Source of the DNA: Bacteroidia bacterium
GTDB taxonomy: Bacteria > Bacteroidota > Bacteroidia > Flavobacteriales_E > Vicingaceae
Direction: 5' to 3'
DNA length: 34,315 nucleotides
Assembly: GCA_030426475.1 (NCBI GenBank)
Contig: JAUHYR010000024.1
Span: forward strand, 1-34,315
Part shown: positions 1 through 6,796 of the stretch, piece by piece
Layout of the letters: the number at the start of each line of letters is the position of its first letter
Position numbering within the stretch: the first letter of the stretch is position 1
Translations under genes and position numbers: made by a program
The notes under the pieces: model-generated
What the model was told of the DNA's origin: nothing
Databases searched by the model: none
What the model saw: the letters and a program-made list of their open reading frames with translations, nothing else

Positions 1-414
1 ATTGGTATTTTAAGTAGAGAAGACTTTTTAGAATTTGTTTATCCACATACCAAAAGTTTAATCCATAAAGTTAAGCAGGCAATTGATACACCAATTATAT
101 TGTTTGGCACAAACACAGCACATTTGTTAGATGATTTTGCAAATTCCGGAGCAGATGTTATGGGTATAGATTGGAAAACTGATGTAAAATATGCTATAGA
201 TAAATATGCTGACAGAATTGCATTGCAAGGAAATTTAGATCCTACTCTTTTATTTGCAGACAAATCGGTTATTAAAAAAAGAGCGGAACATATACTAAAT
301 GCCGCAATAGGTCAGAAAGGCTTTATATTTAATTTAGGACATGGTATTTTACCCGAAACTCCCGAAAGCCATGTTGAATATCTTTCTGATTTAGTTAGAA
401 GTTTCAGAGCTTAA
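1..414 (+). CDS. hemE: Uroporphyrinogen decarboxylase, C-terminal part (5' truncated by window)
   Basis: The frame is open from base 1 and ends at TAA 412-414, so only the last 137 residues are present. HemE decarboxylates the four acetate side chains of uroporphyrinogen III to give coproporphyrinogen III in cytosolic haem synthesis. The visible part carries family hallmarks: a GADVMGIDWKTD segment, the ALQGNLDP stretch, and the near C-terminal FNLGHGILPETP motif, a strongly conserved HemE signature that includes the active-site region His. The remaining C-terminus (about 20 residues after the motif) has normal HemE length. The 190-base gap before the next gene has no clear terminator, only a weak TTCTCA/TGAGAA hairpin near 440-454. 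Function is certain from the motifs; the N-terminal half and start lie outside the window. Confidence 0.96.
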   Translation: MGILSREDFLEFVYPHTKSLIHKVKQAIDTPIILFGTNTAHLLDDFANSGADVMGIDWKTDVKYAIDKYADRIALQGNLDPTLLFADKSVIKKRAEHILNAAIGQKGFIFNLGHGILPETPESHVEYLSDLVRSFRA

Positions 415-543
415 CCAGCTATTTTTTCTGATAACTCTTTTCTCATTTTGAGAATAAAATTCCTCAACTTTCTTTTTCTTTTCCTGATTCTGTGTTTATT
501 TAATTAATTAAAAATCAATTTTTTAAATATTAAAAAATACTTG

Positions 544-559
544 TGGCATAACATTCGCT
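544..559 (+). promoter_or_regulatory. TGGCATA element, sigma-54-like, upstream of response regulator gene
   Basis: TGGCAT starts at 544 and GC follows at 557-558, giving the GG-N10-GC spacing of a sigma-54 -24/-12 promoter (consensus TGGCAC-N5-TTGC; here the -12 part is TCGC). The same TGGCATA heptamer lies at 4688-4694 before the outer-membrane protein gene, at nearly the same distance from the ATG. It could be a sigma-54 promoter or an activator site; the match is imperfect. Confidence 0.3.
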
Positions 560-590
560 CTTGCTAAGCAGTTAATGTTAAACTTAAAAT

Positions 591-596
591 AGGAGA
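591..596 (+). promoter_or_regulatory. Shine-Dalgarno site AGGAGA of the first response regulator
   Basis: AGGAGA lies 9 bases before the ATG at 606. Most genes in this window have no such site, so it stands out and supports the chosen start. Confidence 0.6.
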
Positions 597-605
597 GTTT
601 AGGTT

Positions 606-1022
606 ATGGAAACAAAAAGCAAAAAACGAATAGCAATTTTAGATGACAGTGATTACTATAACGTTATTTTAAGCAAACAGGTAGAATACTTTACAAATAC
701 ATTAAAACTAGAAAATGAAACAGAATTTGAAATTAATTCGTATTTAAGTACTGATGCCTTTTTTTCAGAGCTGAAGCCTGATACCGATTTAATTATTTTA
801 GATTTTTATTTAGATAATGGAATATCTGCACTTTCCATACTAAATAGAATAAAGAAGAGATGTAAAAAGGCGAAAATTATTGTGGTTTCTCAACTTAGAA
901 ACCTAAATACATCTGTTAAAACACTATTAAATGGAGCAAACAAGTTTATTTATAAGGATAAAAATGCACTACCAAAAATTTGTTACTCCATTGAAGAATT
1001 ATTATTAAAAAGTAATTACTAA
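606..1022 (+). CDS. Single-domain response regulator (CheY-like receiver)
   Basis: This 138-residue protein is one receiver domain with no output domain. Visible phosphorylation-site residues are the acidic pair Asp13/Asp14, the phospho-acceptor Asp66 in the LIILDFYLD strand, Ser95 at the Thr/Ser switch position, and Lys117 in FIYKDK. It would accept a phosphoryl group from a histidine kinase or Hpt domain and act by protein-protein contact. It is followed 10 bases later by a related receiver-like gene and then by a hybrid kinase, so the three probably form an operon. Its start, METKSKKRIAIL, resembles that of the regulator at 4092, which points to duplication. A good ribosome binding site precedes the ATG. 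The receiver call is firm; the cellular target is unknown. Confidence 0.9.
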   Translation: METKSKKRIAILDDSDYYNVILSKQVEYFTNTLKLENETEFEINSYLSTDAFFSELKPDTDLIILDFYLDNGISALSILNRIKKRCKKAKIIVVSQLRNLNTSVKTLLNGANKFIYKDKNALPKICYSIEELLLKSNY

Positions 1023-1032
1023 TGCCAACTTT

Positions 1033-1461
1033 ATGGAAACCGCTATAGAAAAAAACATATTAATTATTGAAAATGATCATGAATACATCAACAAATTAGG
1101 AAATGTATTCAAAACATTGAGTGTTGAATATCCAAATCATTTGATTAATGTATCTAATGCGCTTCATCGGGATGATTTTAAAAAAATTGGAGTAGGGAAT
1201 TTTGAGGTGGTATTTATTGGATACGATTTTCTTTTAATAGAAAAGGAACCAATAAAAGATATTTTAAAACGAAATAAACCTAAACAGGTGGTGATAGTTT
1301 TACCCGAAGTAAATAAGCATATAATTTCTGAATTAACTGAATTAGCCAAAAGTCATGAAAATTTAGCCGAAGAATATCTTCTAAAGAACAAGTTTTCCGA
1401 TGGACTTATTTATAAGTTTGTGAAAAGTTTAGTGATAGATAATCGGCTAAATTATGCTTAA
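1033..1461 (+). CDS. Degenerate receiver-like protein lacking the phospho-acceptor Asp
   Basis: This 142-residue protein aligns by eye with the receivers on either side: it starts with MET, has an early acidic cluster (Glu13, Asn14, Asp15), a central hydrophobic strand VVFIGYDF, and a late LLKNK segment whose Lys118 matches the receiver's conserved Lys. Where its neighbour has Asp66, this protein has Gly63, so it should not be phosphorylated in the usual way (the nearby Asp65 is two residues off). It has no Shine-Dalgarno site. Its last 8 bases overlap the start of the kinase gene, which suggests translational coupling and a direct partnership with that kinase. It could be a pseudo-receiver scaffold or decoy. 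The fold is inferred; the missing Asp is seen directly. Confidence 0.65.
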   Translation: METAIEKNILIIENDHEYINKLGNVFKTLSVEYPNHLINVSNALHRDDFKKIGVGNFEVVFIGYDFLLIEKEPIKDILKRNKPKQVVIVLPEVNKHIISELTELAKSHENLAEEYLLKNKFSDGLIYKFVKSLVIDNRLNYA

Positions 1462-3925
1462 ACCAAATATGAAGTCCGAAATAAGAATTATTGTTCTTAT
1501 TGTAATTACTTTTACAGTAGTTACTTTTTTGGGTGTACTGGTGTATAATAATCTTACTCAAATAGTTGGAAATGTAACTATCAATAATGAGTCTGAAGTA
1601 AAACAATTATTACTCAAGGAAATATTTTCAGACTTGTCTGATGCCGAAAGCAGTATTAAGTCATACTCAATTTCAAAGAACGAAATTTATCTAGACCCTT
1701 TTTACAATGCCGTTTCTTCAATTGATAATAAAATGGCGCTTCTTTATGAATCTTCTGTTAATGATGAGAAGCAAATTCCTATCATAGATTCATTAGATAT
1801 ATTGATAGAAAAAAAGTATTTCATTTTAAACCAGTTTCTTGAAATAAACCCTCAAGACGACATACAAAAATCTCTAAATGAAATTTCTAAAAAATTAAGT
1901 CAAGATGCTTTTTCTAACCGAGACACAAGCATTGTTAGCGCTGTAGATACAAGTATTAATAATACTGTTGTAAAACATAAGAGGTCTATTTTTGATAAAA
2001 TATTTGGTAGAAATAAGCCGGATACTACTCAGCAAGTTCATATTAATTCTTCGGATACAATTCACACTACTTCTAAAACCGAAATTAAAAATGAAATTTT
2101 AAAGTTAAAAACAGAGCAAGTTAAATCGCTTAAAGTATCAAACGAAAAAGAGCTTGCGTTAATTTTAGAAGATAAAATATTAATGGACAAACTTCGTAAT
2201 CTTTTTTTACGCTTAGAATTATTAGAAGAAATTAAGGTAAAAGAAAAGAACGAAAATGCAGAAAAGTTGGCAATGAAGACAAATCAGTACGTTGCACTAT
2301 TTTGCATAATAGCTTCTATATTATTACTTGTAACAGCCTATATGCTTATTGTTTATAGTAAAAGAAGCAGGGAGTATAGAAGGGGGTTAAAAGCGGCAAA
2401 AATAAAAGCGGAAGAGTTAGCTCAGGCAAAACAAAGCTTTTTGGCTAATATGAGTCATGAAATAAGAACACCAATGAATGCCATAGTTGGTTTTTCAGAC
2501 CAATTAAGTCAATCTGAATTATCTGAAAACCAAAAATCACAAGTTCAAATCATTCAAAAATCATCTGAACATTTGTTAAATCTTATTAATAATATTCTTG
2601 ATTTTTCGAAACTAGAATCAGGAAAATTAACCCTCACTAATGTTTCGTTTAATTTTCATCATGCCATTAAAAATATAGTAACCATATTATCTCAACAAGC
2701 AGAAAAAAGACATAACCGTCTTTCTTTTTCAATAGATGAAAATATTCCTGAATTTTTAGAAGGAGATGAAGTTAAGCTAAACCAAGTATTGTTTAATATT
2801 ATTGGGAATGCTATTAAGTTTACTAATGAGGGAGACATATTTTTGTCAGCAAAATTAATTGAGAATTCAAAAGACAAAGTATTACTTGAACTAAGTGTAT
2901 CTGACACCGGAATAGGGATTAAAAAAGAACATTTAGGAAGGATTTTTAATGAATTTGAACAGAGTGACGAAAATATTAGTAAAAATTACGGAGGCACAGG
3001 GCTTGGGCTTTCAATTACAAAAAAGATAGTGGACTTTCAAGGTGGTAAATTAAAAGTAAAGAGTCAGGAAGGAAATGGTACTACAGTAACAGTAACTATA
3101 AGTTATAAAATTACTGAAAATTATAGCGAATCAAAAACAAAAGCAGCCGAAAGTATAGCTGATAAAACGATAAAAATTCTTGCTGCCGATGATGAAGAGT
3201 ATAACCGTATTTTACTCAAAACCATTTTTGATAATGTAGGTGTAGAATTAAGTTTAGTTGAAGACGGTCCGGATGTATTTGAAAAAATTAAGTCAGAAGA
3301 TTTTGATGTGATATTATTAGACCTAAGAATGCCTAAGATGAATGGTTTTGACGTTGCAAAAAAACTTCGGTCACAGAATGTAGAAATTCCTATTATAGCC
3401 TTATCTGCAACAGTTGAAGAAGATGAAATTCTTAAATGCTATGAATGTGGAATGAACAAATTCGTTTCAAAGCCTTTTAAAGAAGAAGATTTGTTTAAGA
3501 AGATAAATAAGGTCACTCGTAAGAGCTCTTTAAAGTCAAATAGCCAATCTCAACAAAAAGACAATATAAAGGATGTTGTTGGGCAAAATGAAATAGATTA
3601 TTCCTTAGAGCCTCTAATTGCGATTTCTAATGAAGATGACAACTTTGTAGCTGAAATGATAGATGTTTTTATTCAGTCAACTCAAGAAGGAGTTCAGAAA
3701 ATAAAAATTGCTCTAGGTAGCGGAAATATGACAGAAATTGCCAATCAAGCGCATAAAATGGCTTCTCCTTGTAGGCATATGGAAGCATTAACTACAGTCG
3801 CCACCCTAAAAAGAATAGAAGAATCCTCTAGAAATGGTTCAAATAAAGAAGAGCTTACCAAGCTTGTAAATACACTAGAAGAGAAAATAAATAAATTAAC
3901 TAAGGCACTAAAAGCAGAAAGATAG
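1454..3925 (+). CDS. Hybrid sensor histidine kinase with receiver and Hpt domains
   Basis: This is an inner-membrane phosphorelay kinase of 823 residues. Order: TM helix about 11-31; a long extracytoplasmic region about 32-278 with helical stretches and a low-complexity insert around 175-215; TM helix about 280-301; HisKA with the H-box SHEIRTPMNAIVGF (His335); HATPase_c with N-box (443-457), DTGIGI (484-489), FNEFEQSD and GGTGLGLS (513-520); receiver with Asp579/Asp580, phospho-acceptor Asp623 and Lys673; C-terminal Hpt-like domain with His767 in QAHKMASPCRH. The expected relay is His335 > Asp623 > His767 > a separate receiver, and the flanking single-domain regulators at 606 and 4092 are the obvious candidates. 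The gene overlaps the preceding one by 8 bases. An alternative start is Met6. The sensor ligand cannot be read from sequence. Confidence 0.93.
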   Translation: MLKPNMKSEIRIIVLIVITFTVVTFLGVLVYNNLTQIVGNVTINNESEVKQLLLKEIFSDLSDAESSIKSYSISKNEIYLDPFYNAVSSIDNKMALLYESSVNDEKQIPIIDSLDILIEKKYFILNQFLEINPQDDIQKSLNEISKKLSQDAFSNRDTSIVSAVDTSINNTVVKHKRSIFDKIFGRNKPDTTQQVHINSSDTIHTTSKTEIKNEILKLKTEQVKSLKVSNEKELALILEDKILMDKLRNLFLRLELLEEIKVKEKNENAEKLAMKTNQYVALFCIIASILLLVTAYMLIVYSKRSREYRRGLKAAKIKAEELAQAKQSFLANMSHEIRTPMNAIVGFSDQLSQSELSENQKSQVQIIQKSSEHLLNLINNILDFSKLESGKLTLTNVSFNFHHAIKNIVTILSQQAEKRHNRLSFSIDENIPEFLEGDEVKLNQVLFNIIGNAIKFTNEGDIFLSAKLIENSKDKVLLELSVSDTGIGIKKEHLGRIFNEFEQSDENISKNYGGTGLGLSITKKIVDFQGGKLKVKSQEGNGTTVTVTISYKITENYSESKTKAAESIADKTIKILAADDEEYNRILLKTIFDNVGVELSLVEDGPDVFEKIKSEDFDVILLDLRMPKMNGFDVAKKLRSQNVEIPIIALSATVEEDEILKCYECGMNKFVSKPFKEEDLFKKINKVTRKSSLKSNSQSQQKDNIKDVVGQNEIDYSLEPLIAISNEDDNFVAEMIDVFIQSTQEGVQKIKIALGSGNMTEIANQAHKMASPCRHMEALTTVATLKRIEESSRNGSNKEELTKLVNTLEEKINKLTKALKAER

Positions 3926-4091
3926 TTTATTTATAAGCGCTGGATATTAATTTCTCAAACTGTGGATATTTTTCCTATTTGAGGAGGCTTTAAATCAAGT
4001 ATAATTTAGTTTAAGTAATTGTAAATTAGTATTTTATTTGATTTGGAATGATTTTTAAAGTTTCCAACTGAAACCATTAAATGGAAGAGTT

Positions 4092-4529
4092 ATGGAAACA
4101 AAAAAAACAATAAAAATTGCTATTGTAGAAGATGATGTTTTTTATAATAAAGCACTAACAAGATATGTAGAATTAGAAGGAGAATCTTTATCAAAACATT
4201 ACAATGTGGATATAAAAGTTAGCTCATTCACTTCTGCGGCAAAAAGCATAGAAAATTTAGAAGACGACCTAGACATTATGTTTCTTGATTATTTTTTTTC
4301 ATCTTCTGAAAACGATGAAGATCTAAATGGATTAGACGTATTAAAAGAAGCCAAAAAACATGCATCCAACTGCTTTGTAATTGTATTATCAGAACTTAAA
4401 GATGTAGTAATTGCAGTAGAATTAATGAGAAACGGAGTATATGAATATTTAAACAAAGACCTTGACTCCAGAAATCGTATAGGCAGTATTATGCATGATA
4501 TTGTTAAAATGAAATTAAAAGAAAAGTAA
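4092..4529 (+). CDS. Single-domain response regulator (second copy)
   Basis: This 145-residue protein is a lone receiver. Acidic residues Glu13, Asp14 and Asp15, phospho-acceptor Asp66 (FLDYFFS), Ser100 and Lys122 (YLNKD) are all in place, so it should be phosphorylatable. The METKKTIKIAIVEDD start and the Asp66 position match the regulator at 606, which suggests a shared origin. An acidic insert (SSSENDEDLNG, about 70-80) extends the loop after the phospho-acceptor. The gene lies 166 bases after the hybrid kinase; a purine-rich GGAAGAG (4083-4089) is close to the ATG. A strong terminator follows at once. Probable receiver of the kinase's Hpt signal; the output is unknown. Confidence 0.9.
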   Translation: METKKTIKIAIVEDDVFYNKALTRYVELEGESLSKHYNVDIKVSSFTSAAKSIENLEDDLDIMFLDYFFSSSENDEDLNGLDVLKEAKKHASNCFVIVLSELKDVVIAVELMRNGVYEYLNKDLDSRNRIGSIMHDIVKMKLKEK

Positions 4530-4553
4530 GAAAGCAGAAATAATTTTTTTGAA

Positions 4554-4584
4554 AATCCTCAGCTAATTTAGTTGGGGATTTTTT
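4554..4584 (+). terminator. Intrinsic terminator after the kinase/response regulator block
   Basis: A 12-base-pair stem (4554-4565 with 4569-4580, two G-U pairs) and a 3-base loop are followed by a T-run through 4584. It separates the signalling genes from the envelope protein genes. Confidence 0.85.
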
Positions 4585-4681
4585 CTTCCAGGGTGTTGAA
4601 TACTTTCCCCAAAAAAAGCACTTCTAAAACCGATAAAATAATCTAAATATCAAATAACCAGATAGTTGAAAAAAATGGTTT

Positions 4682-4689
4682 TATGTTTG
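4682..4689 (+). promoter_or_regulatory. Bacteroidota -7 element (TATGTTTG) for the envelope gene block
   Basis: TATGTTTG matches the TAnnTTTG element exactly. No well-spaced -33 TTTG is seen (the nearest TTG, 4666-4668, is only 13 bases away). It would give a leader of about 50 bases that holds the AGGAGG site. It overlaps the TGGCATA element at 4688-4694. Confidence 0.4.
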
Positions 4690-4729
4690 GCATATACCTT
4701 ACAAATAAATTTTAAAAAAATAAACTGAT

Positions 4730-4735
4730 AGGAGG
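4730..4735 (+). promoter_or_regulatory. Full AGGAGG Shine-Dalgarno site
   Basis: AGGAGG lies 9 bases before the ATG at 4745: a full anti-Shine-Dalgarno match at ideal spacing, unusual for this phylum. Confidence 0.75.
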
Positions 4736-4744
4736 AAACAAGTT

Positions 4745-5281
4745 ATGAAAACTAGAAAATTAATAATGATGATTTGTGTAGCAATGACTACAACATCATT
4801 TGTTGCAAAAGCACAAGATGATATTACCCCTGATATTTCGTCACCGGCAATTAATACAGCTAGTTATAGTACTGCAATAGGATTAAGAGCTGGAGAAACA
4901 TCAGGATTAACAATAAAACAATTTATTGGCTCGAGAAGTGCTCTTGAAGGGATACTTGGTATATGGCCAAATGCTTTAAGTGGAACTCTATTATATGAAA
5001 GATATGCTTCCACCGGAGTAAATGGCTTAAGTTGGTATTATGGAGGCGGTGGACATGCGGCTTTCCAAACAACAAGAGTTTACTACTATCCCGATAGATA
5101 TTATTACTACAGAAGAGGAGATGTTGGCTTAGGCGTAGATGGAATTTTAGGAATTGAATATAAAATTCCACCGATTCCTTTTGCTATAAGTTTAGATGTT
5201 AAACCATATCTCGAAGCCAATACGGCAGGTGGTATATACACATCTTTAGATCCGGGATTGGGAGTTAAAGTTACATTTTAA
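4745..5281 (+). CDS. Small outer-membrane beta-barrel-like protein
   Basis: The protein has 178 residues. A signal peptide (about 1-23, cleaved near VAKA-Q) is followed by alternating hydrophobic/aromatic strands and glycine-rich turns, ending in VKVTF with a terminal Phe, as in outer-membrane barrels. A tyrosine-rich patch (VYYYPDRYYYYRR, about 117-129) looks like an exposed loop. It resembles the generic Bacteroidota small barrel proteins but I do not recognise a named family. It is the first gene after the 4554-4584 terminator, with its own candidate promoter and a full AGGAGG site, and is followed after 28 bases by a DUF4382 lipoprotein gene. Barrel assignment is inferred from pattern, not from a specific motif. 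Confidence 0.75.
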   Translation: MKTRKLIMMICVAMTTTSFVAKAQDDITPDISSPAINTASYSTAIGLRAGETSGLTIKQFIGSRSALEGILGIWPNALSGTLLYERYASTGVNGLSWYYGGGGHAAFQTTRVYYYPDRYYYYRRGDVGLGVDGILGIEYKIPPIPFAISLDVKPYLEANTAGGIYTSLDPGLGVKVTF

Positions 5282-5297
5282 TTAAAACAAATAATGC

Positions 5298-5302
5298 GGA
5301 GG
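5298..5302 (+). promoter_or_regulatory. GGAGG Shine-Dalgarno site
   Basis: GGAGG lies 7 bases before the ATG at 5310, inside the short gap to the preceding gene. It supports the start and belongs to the Shine-Dalgarno-bearing gene block. Confidence 0.7.
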
Positions 5303-5309
5303 AAAAGAC

Positions 5310-5861
5310 ATGAAAACGTTAGTAAAATATAGTTTGCTGTTGATGTTGTGTATTGGACTTACAAACCTTACTACATCATGCAGAAAAGAAAACAGAACAT
5401 CTACAATGACCGTTAAAATGACAGATGCACCAGGCGACTATCTGGCGGTAAACGTAGAAATTGTGGGAATGCATATCCATTATGCCGATAAAAGAAATCA
5501 GCCTTATGGATGGGTAAGTTTAAATGTTAATAAGGGCATTTATAACCTGCTTGATTTACAAAATGATGTTACAGTTACCTTAGCAGATAATGAAAAAGTT
5601 CCGCTGGGAGAGATTGACCAAATGCGGTTAATGCTGGGTTCAAATAATTCACTAATACTCTCAGACACTAGTTTACATGATCTAAAAGTACCTAGTGGTG
5701 AGCAAACAGGCATAAAAATTAATATCAATCAAGAAATTCAATATAAAGATGAACTGGAAGTTGTAATTGATTTTGATGCCGATAAATCAATAGTAGATAA
5801 AGGCAATGGAGAATACAATCTTAAACCTGTAATTAAATTAAAAAGTGTAATTCAAAAATAA
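5310..5861 (+). CDS. DUF4382-family lipoprotein
   Basis: This 183-residue protein starts with a lipoprotein signal peptide ending at LTTSC (Cys24), so it should be lipid-anchored in the envelope. The rest matches the DUF4382 pattern: TMTVKMTDAPGDYLAVNVEI, a central region ending VSLNVNKGIYNLLDLQN, then a segment on minimum-type values (GEIDQMRLMLG) and a final strand NLKPVIKLKS. DUF4382 proteins are widespread in Bacteroidota, and their molecular role is not established. The gene lies 28 bases after a barrel gene and 19 bases before a coiled-coil lipoprotein gene, so the three are probably co-transcribed. Confidence 0.88.
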   Translation: MKTLVKYSLLLMLCIGLTNLTTSCRKENRTSTMTVKMTDAPGDYLAVNVEIVGMHIHYADKRNQPYGWVSLNVNKGIYNLLDLQNDVTVTLADNEKVPLGEIDQMRLMLGSNNSLILSDTSLHDLKVPSGEQTGIKININQEIQYKDELEVVIDFDADKSIVDKGNGEYNLKPVIKLKSVIQK

Positions 5862-5864
5862 GCT

Positions 5865-5871
5865 AAGGAGG
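5865..5871 (+). promoter_or_regulatory. AAGGAGG Shine-Dalgarno site
   Basis: AAGGAGG lies 9 bases before the ATG at 5881. With those at 4730 and 5298 it makes three consecutive genes with near-perfect sites. Confidence 0.75.
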
Positions 5872-5880
5872 AAATAAATT

Positions 5881-6738
5881 ATGAAAACAATAGGAAAAAT
5901 AATGGCAATTTTCAGTGTAATACTGATGTTTGCATGTAATTCGGAAAATAAACAAGATCAAGAATCCGAATTACTTAAAATTCAGCAAATGCAAAAAGAA
6001 GACTCTCTAGAGCAAGTTTTTGTAGACGCATTAACTGAGATTGATCAAAACTTGGAGCTCATAAGAGAAAAAGAGTTGTCTTTAGTTCTTGGACCTAATA
6101 GTCCTGATGAATCAAATATAGAGTTAAAGGACAAAATTATTAGAAACATACAGATGATTAACTCTATTATGGAAAAAAATAGGGAGAAGTTGACAGATTT
6201 AGATGAAGAATTGAAAGCAGCTAACTCTAAAAATGCCAAACTTCAGAAGCTTACTAAAACAGCTAAAAGTAAGTTGGAAGAAATGGAAAAACAATTAGCT
6301 CAGTTAAAAGAAGATTTGGTTAATAAAGATTTTTCAATAGCAGAGTTAAACAAACAACTGGAACAATATCAGTTTAATAATCAATTGCTCACTGATATGG
6401 TAAACAAGTATGATTATAAACTAAATAAGGTTTATTATACATACGGAACACCTAAAGAGTTGAAAGAAGACGGAGTAATTGATAAAAAAGGTGGTGTATT
6501 ATGGTTTGGTGAAACTAAAACTATAAATGAAGATGTTGCCGAAGAAAACTTTATTGAAATAGATAAGCGAGAAACAACGGTCTTTCCATTGTTTATGAAA
6601 AAAGCCAAACTTATTAGTGAGCATCCTGATTCATCTTATAAATTTAATATGGAAGATGGTATGATTGCTTCATTGGAAGTAACTGACCCTGATGAGTTTT
6701 GGAAAGTGTCTAAATATATGGTGATTGAAGTTCGGTAG
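5881..6738 (+). CDS. Coiled-coil lipoprotein of unknown function
   Basis: The protein has 285 residues. The signal peptide ends in a lipobox (LMFAC, Cys19). Residues about 50-185 are charged and heptad-like, rich in Glu, Lys, Leu and Gln, and predict a long coiled coil. The remaining C-terminal part (about 190-285) is a small globular domain that begins NKVYYTYGTPKEL and ends KYMVIEVR. I recognise the layout from Bacteroidota envelope proteins but can give no function; a distant relation to Bacteroides Cbp1-type adhesins is possible and untested. It follows the DUF4382 gene after 19 bases and ends just before a strong terminator, so it closes this transcription unit. Confidence 0.8.
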   Translation: MKTIGKIMAIFSVILMFACNSENKQDQESELLKIQQMQKEDSLEQVFVDALTEIDQNLELIREKELSLVLGPNSPDESNIELKDKIIRNIQMINSIMEKNREKLTDLDEELKAANSKNAKLQKLTKTAKSKLEEMEKQLAQLKEDLVNKDFSIAELNKQLEQYQFNNQLLTDMVNKYDYKLNKVYYTYGTPKELKEDGVIDKKGGVLWFGETKTINEDVAEENFIEIDKRETTVFPLFMKKAKLISEHPDSSYKFNMEDGMIASLEVTDPDEFWKVSKYMVIEVR

Positions 6739-6750
6739 TTTCTTCACCTT

Positions 6751-6780
6751 AAAGCTGTCGGGTTTTTCCGACAGCTTTTT
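6751..6780 (+). terminator. Intrinsic terminator of the envelope gene block
   Basis: A perfect 11-base-pair stem (6751-6761 with 6768-6778) and a 6-base loop end in a short T-run. Confidence 0.9.
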
Positions 6781-6796
6781 CAAAAGAATGTAGATT

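Noticed and set aside
440-454. Hairpin TTCTCA/TGAGAA after hemE as terminator
   Set aside because: Only 6 base pairs, AT-rich, and no clear T-run follows.
3953-3984. CTCAAA/TTTGAG hairpin after the kinase gene
   Set aside because: Six base pairs with an 18-base loop and no T-run; too weak, and the second regulator may be read through.
606-4529. Kinase block as a classical two-component pair with a DNA-binding regulator
   Set aside because: No helix-turn-helix or LytTR domain is present in any of the three small proteins, all of which are about 140 residues.
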